A DNA stretch of 64,000 nucleotides, taken from Heliocidaris tuberculata (lineage: Eukaryota > Echinodermata > Echinoidea > Camarodonta > Echinometridae). The stretch covers positions 27,677,668 to 27,741,667 of the forward strand of contig CM046842.1 in the NCBI GenBank assembly GCA_025618425.1, read 5' to 3'. The notes under the pieces were generated by a model that was not told the origin of the DNA, did not search any database, and was given only the letters and a program-made list of their open reading frames with translations. The translations under genes and the position numbers were made by a program. Each line of letters starts with the position of its first letter. Within the stretch, counting starts at the first letter, position 1. This document shows, one piece after another, positions 56,040-64,000 of the stretch.

Positions 56040-56699
56040 TTTAGTTACTATGAGTCGAAATATCGAGATAATGTCTAGGTAAAGCTCTTTCTAGCCTATG
56101 TGTAACGTGTTTGATATGTGTAACGTATATCATTTATCTCCAACGCATATTGACGTATTTAGACGTATTTGACGAGTTCCGGACGATCAGACAACTTACT
56201 GAACGTGTTTCTAACTTACAGTTACCGTATAATAGCGTATTCGCACCGTTCTTCGAAGTTTTCTTAGGCATGACGTTTATGTTGATACGATGATGTTGAT
56301 ACTGCGATATCTAGTGCTGTTGTGATTTGAATCGTTGTTGTTGATGTTGATTCGTGTTTAATCAGTCAATTTTGATTTATCTCCAATACATTTTTTTTTT
56401 CTTTTTTTTTCTTCACAGACCTACTTTAATCATATAAAATGATACAATCTAATTCTCTCTAATGGTCGATGGTCTAATGGTCGTCGGCGATACGCTGCCG
56501 CGCGCTATGCATAAGTTAGACTATCGCTGGGTCGTAAGTTTTGAACACTTGCAACACGCTAAGTTCGTTGGTATAAGTTATCTATACGTTATCGAAGTGT
56601 TCTATATATATGTAAGTAACTAATACGTTATGTACACGCCAAACTCGTTTACACGCTTACATACGTAAATTTTCGTTGGAGATAAGTTCGATGTAAGTA
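56040..56699. mobile_element. CGTA-rich foldback element, partly in gap, minus orientation
   Basis: ACTTACTGAACGTG...AACGTGTTTGATATG and CTTCGAAGTTTTCTTAGGCAT are reverse complements of parts of 55014-56003. The ORF start MPKKTSKN is at 56273-56250 on the minus strand. The right part (56480-56690: GGCGATACGCTGCCGCGCGC) runs into the N gap. Confidence 0.65.
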
Positions 56700-57199
56700 N
56701 NNNNNNNNNNNNNNNNNNNNNNNNNNNNNNNNNNNNNNNNNNNNNNNNNNNNNNNNNNNNNNNNNNNNNNNNNNNNNNNNNNNNNNNNNNNNNNNNNNNN
56801 NNNNNNNNNNNNNNNNNNNNNNNNNNNNNNNNNNNNNNNNNNNNNNNNNNNNNNNNNNNNNNNNNNNNNNNNNNNNNNNNNNNNNNNNNNNNNNNNNNNN
56901 NNNNNNNNNNNNNNNNNNNNNNNNNNNNNNNNNNNNNNNNNNNNNNNNNNNNNNNNNNNNNNNNNNNNNNNNNNNNNNNNNNNNNNNNNNNNNNNNNNNN
57001 NNNNNNNNNNNNNNNNNNNNNNNNNNNNNNNNNNNNNNNNNNNNNNNNNNNNNNNNNNNNNNNNNNNNNNNNNNNNNNNNNNNNNNNNNNNNNNNNNNNN
57101 NNNNNNNNNNNNNNNNNNNNNNNNNNNNNNNNNNNNNNNNNNNNNNNNNNNNNNNNNNNNNNNNNNNNNNNNNNNNNNNNNNNNNNNNNNNNNNNNNNN
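56700..57199. other. Assembly gap (500 N)
   Basis: Exactly 500 N. The near-perfect 6.8 kb repeat begins at the first base after it. Confidence 0.99.
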
Positions 57200-57689
57200 A
57201 AATATATGGTGTGAAAATATGAATTATGGTGTGTATGTGTGTGGCGCAAAATAAACCACAGAAGGCTGTAATCAGACAATTGAGGCGCCCTTTCCTACTC
57301 CCAAATATTGGTTTAAGTAAACACCCTGAAGAGCAAGGAAATAGTTGGTGGTAAGAAAAAAAGGGGGGGGGGGAAGAAGAAAAAAGCAGTATCCGCTGCT
57401 TGTTGTACAAATTTGAACATGTTATAAATATGATTAATCACGTGTGGGTACCACTGATAGCGTAGCTCAGACGTTAAAACGTTCTCATTTAATAAGAGCT
57501 TGATTGGGTTTAGCATTGTTTTAAATTATTACACTCTGTAGAACGGTTCAAACTTTCACCTTGAAGGGGTACATTAGCAGCAACATTAAACCTCCTCTCC
57601 TATGTGCGTTGTAATGATGATTTCGTTAATTTTCATTTTATTGGTTGTCGATGAAGGAATAGATCCATTTCATGAAAGGATTGTGTAAT

Positions 57690-57736
<47 letters not shown>

Positions 57737-57747
57737 TACATATATAT

Positions 57748-58423
57748 AGTGTGTGAGTGAGTCAGAAAAAATATAAATGTTACACCTTTTTAATTGAGTA
57801 TTGTTTCCAAAATTGTGGGATTAACAGAGTATTTTTAGCATGTATGGATAGAACATATATTCCTTTGTTGTTTGGTAACATTTGTTTCAATGTTGCTGTT
57901 ATGGTTGAGTGCACAACACCCATTGTTTGAAGTACAGTCAAAACTCATCTGCGCCAAGTGGTATGATTACCTGCTGAAACAGAGACAACAACATTCACAC
58001 AAACAATGAGCGTAAAGTTTATGCATATGTTTAATCAAAACAAATAAACATGAGAACCAATAAATAAATGAATAAATACATAAAGCCAGAAGCCATTCCA
58101 CAGGAGCTGTTTAGAATTAGCTTCAACAGCGCCTTGCCTGATTTGGAATAACTCAATTATCATTACAAAAGGCTTCTTTGCTCATTGTGCAGTCTCATCC
58201 AAATCAGACAAGACATTTTTGATGTTGGCGCAAATGGGTTTTCACCCAGACACATTAATTGATTCCTATCCAATAAATTCATTACTGATTCCCCACAAAT
58301 GTGGTATCAAATGAAACTGGAAGAGTTATTCTATCTAACTGTGGTGTAAGGATCATGATGTCTTTATCATATTTGTAAATATAAGCATTTTTAAAAAGTG
58401 TAACATTTTTTCTGACTCGCACT
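57748..58423. mobile_element. Mariner-like MITE, second copy
   Basis: Same ends as 22658-23331 (AGTGTGTGAGTGAGTCAG and CTGACTCGCACT), again embedded in TA repeats (57694-57747 and 58424-58545). Confidence 0.65.
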
Positions 58424-58428
58424 GTATA

Positions 58429-58479
<51 letters not shown>

Positions 58480-58488
58480 TATATATAT

Positions 58489-58549
<61 letters not shown>

Positions 58550-58783
58550 GTGTCCCAGAAAAAATGAAACCGAGGTTTATCGATGTTTAGTCATACCATA
58601 ACCACAATTATGATTAATAAATGACACATATGACGTAAAGCTTGGATCCTCTTCTTTCATTTGATGCCACTCATATGAAAGTACTTGTCAGGGCAAATCC
58701 CCTTTCTCCCACTATTCATCTGCACAAGGTGTCGAAGACTGGATAAGATATAGATGGCTAATCTCGAAATTATCTATTCATAT

Positions 58784-58831
<48 letters not shown>

Positions 58832-60562
58832 AGTGGAAACAGGAACTTCAATGAAATATTCCCTGGTGGAAATTTCATTAAAATTAGCTTTTCCATTTTT
58901 AAATTTTAATTTTCTTTGCATATGTTACGATATTTTTATCGTAAAATTATCTTTATATGTATAAAACATCTTTTCAAAGCTGTAATGTCATAATTTTTCA
59001 TCTCCTTTATACACTATACATATAGTGTGATTTTTTCAAGAGCAACAATAAACTACTTAATTACATATTTGTTGATAGTATGCAAATTCACTATATCATA
59101 TTTTACAATATTTATATCTTCTCTTCATTATGTATTAAACAGTTTGCCGAAATTTTGTCTTAGATTGCAGTGATGTTCGACAATAAAAGGAACAATACCC
59201 TCATCAAAGATTCGAAGTTTCATTAATCCGTTTTCGGACAGGCCAGGCGTAGGCCAAGAATACGAAAGTGAAACTTTCCTCGGATATGGAAACATCTACA
59301 CCACAGAATGACTTGACACTCCTGTGAATAAAAGCACAGGAGCCCCTCCCCCCAACTCCCCACCCCCTTCCTCTCTAAAATGCTGAAAAAGTATAGGGTA
59401 AAAAAAATAATTAATTTCTAGTTTCTCGTCTGTTCCTCCTTCTTTCTTTCAGCTCATCTATTTTTTTTTTCGTCATTCGATACTAAAATGGAATAAATAA
59501 GAATCTAGGAGGAATGAGGAAGCAAAAAGTCATTATTGTATTACACTTTCATTTAACTTGTGAAGAGTATGTACAAATAAACTTGAATGAAGAAAATGTG
59601 TGTGGAATGGGACCCAACAGCATTTGTATGCACATTAAATATACCGAATATTGATGGACATGGAATCCCTTCCACCTCTGAGTCATTTCCACAAAATTCG
59701 GATGAGAAGCTAAGAATCAATTTTACTTGGCCTAAAGTCTTTAAAAGAAAACCCTTTTGCCCCATTACCAATATATAGTTAAAATTCAAAATATAATATA
59801 GTTTCATTATTAGGATTTTCAAAATATATTAGTCGAACGGCATGGATTTACATCACTGAGCCATGCACGATCATGTCACATGAGAGTTTTTGAATCAATA
59901 ACTAGACCATGACACACATTTTAAATTACTCCTATTGTAACATTCATTAGTAATACTTCTCGGCAATTAATTGTGATCTCACAAATCCTCGATTGTATTG
60001 TTTGCAGCAATACCAGGTTTTGAAATTAATTTATCTATCGAAATTAGTCTTGCAAGAATACTTTTTTTTTAATCACTTAGATAATACAATTTAGGACTTC
60101 AATACAAATTAAGACTTCGAAAAGCTGAAAAGATATCAAGCACAATGCATGGAAAACATATTATGTAATTCATTAAGGGATTTGGGGGGTTAAATTCTTT
60201 TAAATGCCGATTTGAAATGCGAGTGTTAAAGTGAGAATGTGAATTTTTATTCTCCCCCCCCCCCCCCCTGTAACAATGAAATGACTGGAAAGCAGACTGG
60301 GTAACCCTTTCTGACGTTGTCAATTAAAATGTATTTATAATAACCATCGGAACAGTCTTATTAGTCATTATACAACGCCAAACTCGACTACAACGGTTAT
60401 GTTGAGTTTGCAAGCAAAAGATTCCTTCAGAAACATTAGTCACCATTGTCACTGAACCATACCGTGATAACACTAGATTTGCTTAAATCGAAATCTGAAG
60501 ATTCGAGGGCGAACTTTCTTCTACATTACATAAGTTAAGTGTACTAAATATATACAAGAGAC

Positions 60563-60644
60563 ATGCAGTCTTTCAAGGACGGCTTCTTCACGGCAACAGT
60601 GATTCTCATTCTCATTTTCTTCGACTTTCCTTGCTTAATGGCAG
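60563..60644 (+). CDS. Gene B' exon 1: signal peptide
   Basis: Identical to 25466-25547 by offset 35097. Confidence 0.75.
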
Positions 60645-63600
60645 GTGAGTTTATGTCACTTTGTTTTGATTTTTTTAAGCAAGTCCTTAGAGATACAGTT
60701 GAGTACTGGTCATGGAAATACATTGTGATAGAAACTGCCCAAAAGTTATTTCGAAATTTTGATTATGTATTTAATACATAAAAATATTTTTGTAATGTGA
60801 GGTTTCGGAATCATCAATATTATAACACATTTATCAAATCTTGCTGAAAATCACAATGAAAAAACACTGCTAAAAATATGATTATATTAGCATGTCATCA
60901 AAGTTTGATCCACAATTTTATATTAGTATTTGTTATACGCATGTATTTAGAATATGACGGCATTTAATGATAAATGATTTTCATTTACTATTCCTACTTT
61001 ATCATTCCTCGTACGATAACAGTAATTTCAGAAAGCTAACAAAAATATTTTAATTTGGCCAGAACTGAACTTTCTTTTTGAGTATTGTATAAAGCATCAT
61101 CAAACTTTAAGGAGCCAAGTAGGTTATTTTTTCTGAACGCGTCAATCGAACCCGGGTCACTAGTTTAGAACGCCAATGCCTTAACCACTACACCATGGAG
61201 ACGGGCCACTGAGTGGTTTTGGCATCGCCAAATTCAATTGACCGACAATTTGACAAATCTTCAACCGCATTAATTAATTCTTGTCTAGTGGTTAAGGCAT
61301 TAGCGTTCTAAGCCAGTGACCCAAGTTCGATTCCCGGCGGAGACATTTTTTCAACCTTTGCGAAAATTTTAAAAGGGAGGACAGCTCTTGGGAACTTTGA
61401 TTTAAGCTTTGCAATCATTATTCTCTCAATTTCATCTCTCACAATGATATATATACAACCAAACACGCACACAAATGTCTTTTACAATACCTTTTTTCTT
61501 GTTACAGTTCAAAATAGCTCCAATAAAATGATCACGCTCGACAAAAACAAAGACACTATTTTCATCTCGTACAACAGGAATTGTCAGGGAATTCTATAGT
61601 TTTTAATTTCGTGTACTCGATTTACCTCTTCATCATCGTTCCCGCATCCGCATAATATTATAATTATGTTGGTCCATTAACCCCATACACTATCTATCCT
61701 AGTATCTTCTCCGGGTTCGGAGGTTGAATTACATTTTCCCACACACCTCTGTTCTGTGCCATTCTAGTGCACTCATGCTGTGTGTTTCCACTCTAGGTCT
61801 CAATGTTCTTTTCCCAGTTGATTCTCTGGCCCCCTCTTTGTCTAGAACCTTCTACTCTCCTTCCAAACATATCTTTCAAGATACTCTGTCTTTTGATGTG
61901 ACCAAAGTATTTTGTCTTTCTTTCTTAACTAGTCCTATCAGGCTAGGTTGTTTAAGCACTGTCATGCGCAACATTTCTTTGTTTGTTTTCATATGACTGT
62001 TTCCATGATATTCTCCTGTATACCCACATTTTCAAATGATGTGATTTTCTTTTCCATAGTCTGGGTTACTGCCAATGTTTCTGCTCCATATAACAGAGCA
62101 GACCAGACATAACAATTAATAAGTCTAAATGTCTAATTCTGAGTGCAAATTTCACCTTCCTTGCTGTAAATAAGTCTTTCATTGCCAGAAACGTATTCCG
62201 TGCAATTTCGACTCTTCTTTTGATGTCTTTTCTGGCATCATCTGCGATATTTTGTCCAAAGTAGATGTAATCATTGACCTGCTCAATAATATGGCCATCT
62301 AATTCCTAACAAAGTCTGGGCTTTTTCTCTGCCTTGCATAAAACCATAGACTTAGTTTACTTAACATTCACATGTAGGACAAGCTCTTCACTTTCTACTT
62401 TTACAGCATCCAATAATTGTTGCAGATATTCTTCATTTTCTGCACACATTACAGTGTCATCAGCATAGCGTAAATTCTTCATGTCTATTACCCCCATACC
62501 TGCAACACTATCACCCTTCATATCTGTGATTCCCCTGAATATTCCCTGAATATCAATTCTGTGCAAAGATTGACTTACTCCTCTTTTGATTTCCGTGTAG
62601 CCTGTCATTTCATTATTGACTTTGATGGCAGCTGTTTGCTCAAGTAAAGTTTGGAGATGAAACGTATGTTCTTACCATCAACATTGATCTTTTGTAAGCT
62701 ATCATTCAGTTTACCATGATGAATTTTGTCAAATGCTTTAGAGTAATCAATAAAGCACACATGAACATCTTCATTCTATTTAGTATGATCTTCAAGAGCA
62801 ACTTAGTAAAATGACTCAAAAGCATGATAAGACTATTAAATTGTCATGAAATCTTCACATACACTCGCCTTAGACACAAAATTTTGACCTTTTCAGATTT
62901 TCAGGAATTATGTCCTGTGTTGTATATTATCTGGCCAATTTTGGTCAAATGTTTGATCCGAAATTCGTTTAGGCTATCACGTTCTTCCTTTGTTATCCGA
63001 TCTGGGCATTCAGCTTTAAAAGCTCATAATGAATGTAGAGCCTGTTTAACTTCTGATTTGAGTATGCCTAGGCCCACGTCATCAATGATTTGATGTTCTG
63101 GACCTCTATCATCATCAAATATTTCATGTATATATCCTTCCCATCTATTCTTAATGTATTTTTCAAAGAGGTAAGTTGTACCATGGTAGCTGATCGTTCG
63201 CTCTACGTGAGCTCATCCGCCCTTAAACATGATCAATTGTTTTAGACCTGCCCTACATACCCTAGCTTATTTGGGGTAATGGTTCAGTCGATTGAGTTGT
63301 CGCGTGCAATAAAAATGGTAGACAAGGTGAAGAGAACAGGAAGATGACACGCATGTCAAGCACCTGAAACTACGTATTTAAGTGGAAATATGAAGCATGC
63401 GAAATAACTTGAACCATTAACAATAGTTATATTAAAACATTTACATTATTAATCTTAAAAAAAGAAATACTACGCATAGCATAAAACAAAGAATAAAAGA
63501 CAAAACATTATGAAGTATAGTAAGTTCACCAAAAAAAAAGTATTACATCAGCAGAATGAAGCCTATATGTTTAAGACTACAGTTTAAGACTGGAGAAATA

Positions 63601-64000
63601 CAAAGGAGAATTAAAAAGGAATGTCTTACGGGAATATAGAAGACTATCAATCAAAAGTTTGAAGTTTATATTGTGAGAATGGCTTTCATATATTTCCCCG
63701 TCAACTTATATTATATTTCATGTTCTCAGAACGTGTAACTGCATGCAGTGGAGGAGGAGGAGGAAGTCCAATGATGACCTTGCAATGTGACACGGGAACG
63801 ATCAGAATGACCAAAGGAGTCTGTGTCAGGCTCAGTGACTGCGATGATTTTGACCCTGCTTTGGAGAGCCAGTGCGAGGGCAGCGACTGGACGGGGAAGT
63901 GGGCCCCGCACTGCTCTGAGTTCAATCCATGCGTCCTCACTGGAACGTGCAGCGCTGGTTCAACCTGTTCAGGAGACTACACTTACATCTACGCTGACTA
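60563..64000 (+). CDS. Gene B': duplicate of gene B, 5' part (truncated by window end)
   Basis: Exon 1 (60563-60644) and lectin exon 2 (63730 to at least 64000; expected donor about 64005) have the same protein sequence as gene B as far as visible. If the duplication is real this is a further intact family member; if not, it is a second assembly of gene B. Confidence 0.7.
61138..61345. repeat. tRNA-like inverted pair, second copy
   Basis: Duplicate of 26041-26248: minus-strand unit about 61138-61202, plus-strand unit about 61278-61345. Confidence 0.5.
61727..63177 (-). pseudogene. RTE-type LINE remnant, second copy
   Basis: Duplicate of 26630-28080, including the NLRYADDTVMCAE block in the minus ORF 62608-62357. 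Confidence 0.75.
63730..64000 (+). CDS. Gene B' exon 2: SUEL-type lectin domain (cut by window end)
   Basis: Same as 28633-28903. The last visible residues are YIYAD, five bases short of the expected donor. Confidence 0.8.

Larger units (their letters stand above)
57200..64000 (+). repeat. ~6.8 kb segmental repeat, copy 2
   Basis: Same content as 22099-28903, in the same orientation. Noticed differences: a 4-bp GAAT deletion near 57220, CCGCTT to CTGCTT and TATTG to TGTTG near 57395, TTTCCG to TTCCCG near 61641, GGAGG to GGAGA near 63595, GGCC to GGCT near 63682, and length changes in TA/G tracts. Confidence 0.95.

Overview
The window is eukaryotic and most likely from an echinoderm, probably a sea urchin. 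This is inferred from spliced secreted lectin genes of the sea-urchin-egg-lectin (SUEL) type, a Gmr1-type Ty3/gypsy element (a group described from deuterostomes), many long G/C homopolymers, and (ATT)n, (TA)n and CCCTAA-type repeats. About 90% is introns, intergenic DNA and transposable elements. Two blocks of exactly 500 N (5510-6009 and 56700-57199) are fixed-size assembly gaps.

The only host genes I can support form a tandem family, all on the + strand. They encode small secreted proteins: signal peptide, one divergent SUEL/rhamnose-binding-lectin-like domain with 10 cysteines, a Thr/Pro/Ser linker, and a C-terminal PAN/apple-like domain. Gene A (6247-21222, 4 exons, 223 aa) and gene B (25466-37290, 5 exons, 248 aa) are complete. 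Every splice site and intron phase is mutually consistent (signal exon phase 0/1, lectin exon 1/1, 35-nt linker exon 1/0, optional 43-nt linker exon 0/1, PAN exon). Gene C (48729-50766) has the first four exons but no visible PAN exon. Locus D (51371-51995) is a decayed copy with a broken first exon and a 1-nt deletion in the lectin exon. B' (60563 to the window end) nearly duplicates the 5' half of gene B inside a ~6.8 kb segment (57200-64000 = about 22099-28903). That segment starts directly at the second gap, so it is either a very recent duplication or an assembly artefact.

Region by region: 0.3-1.1 kb, minus-strand LINE remnant; 1.44-1.94 kb, TTAA-flanked foldback MITE; 2.07-4.31 kb, hAT-like MITE split by an L2/CR1-like LINE. 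Gene A introns hold a 1 kb foldback (8.04-9.05 kb), a Gmr1-like retrotransposon with integrase upstream of reverse transcriptase (11.3-14.6 kb), and a 1.85 kb long-TIR element (17.76-19.61 kb). The A-B interval has a mariner-like MITE within TA repeats. Gene B introns hold a degraded RTE-type LINE, a tRNA-like inverted pair, nested TIR elements (29.5-30.9 kb) and a hAT-like MITE with a perfect 8-bp target duplication inside a LINE (31.5-32.9 kb). The 38-48 kb interval is nearly all repeats: hAT-like MITE, a TIR element containing a LINE and a 60-bp minisatellite, telomere-like CCCTAA repeats inside a small TIR element, a 201-bp tandem array built from a transposon end, a 1 kb foldback and paired hairpins. 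53.76-56.69 kb is a mosaic of CGTA-rich foldback elements; one retains a TATA box and a short basic ORF.

The lectin/PAN proteins are presumably secreted and carbohydrate- or protein-binding, in an immune or adhesion role. This is inferred from the families, not shown by the sequence. The other coding sequence I could recognise belongs to transposable elements and is mostly broken; many short ORFs elsewhere have no support as genes.
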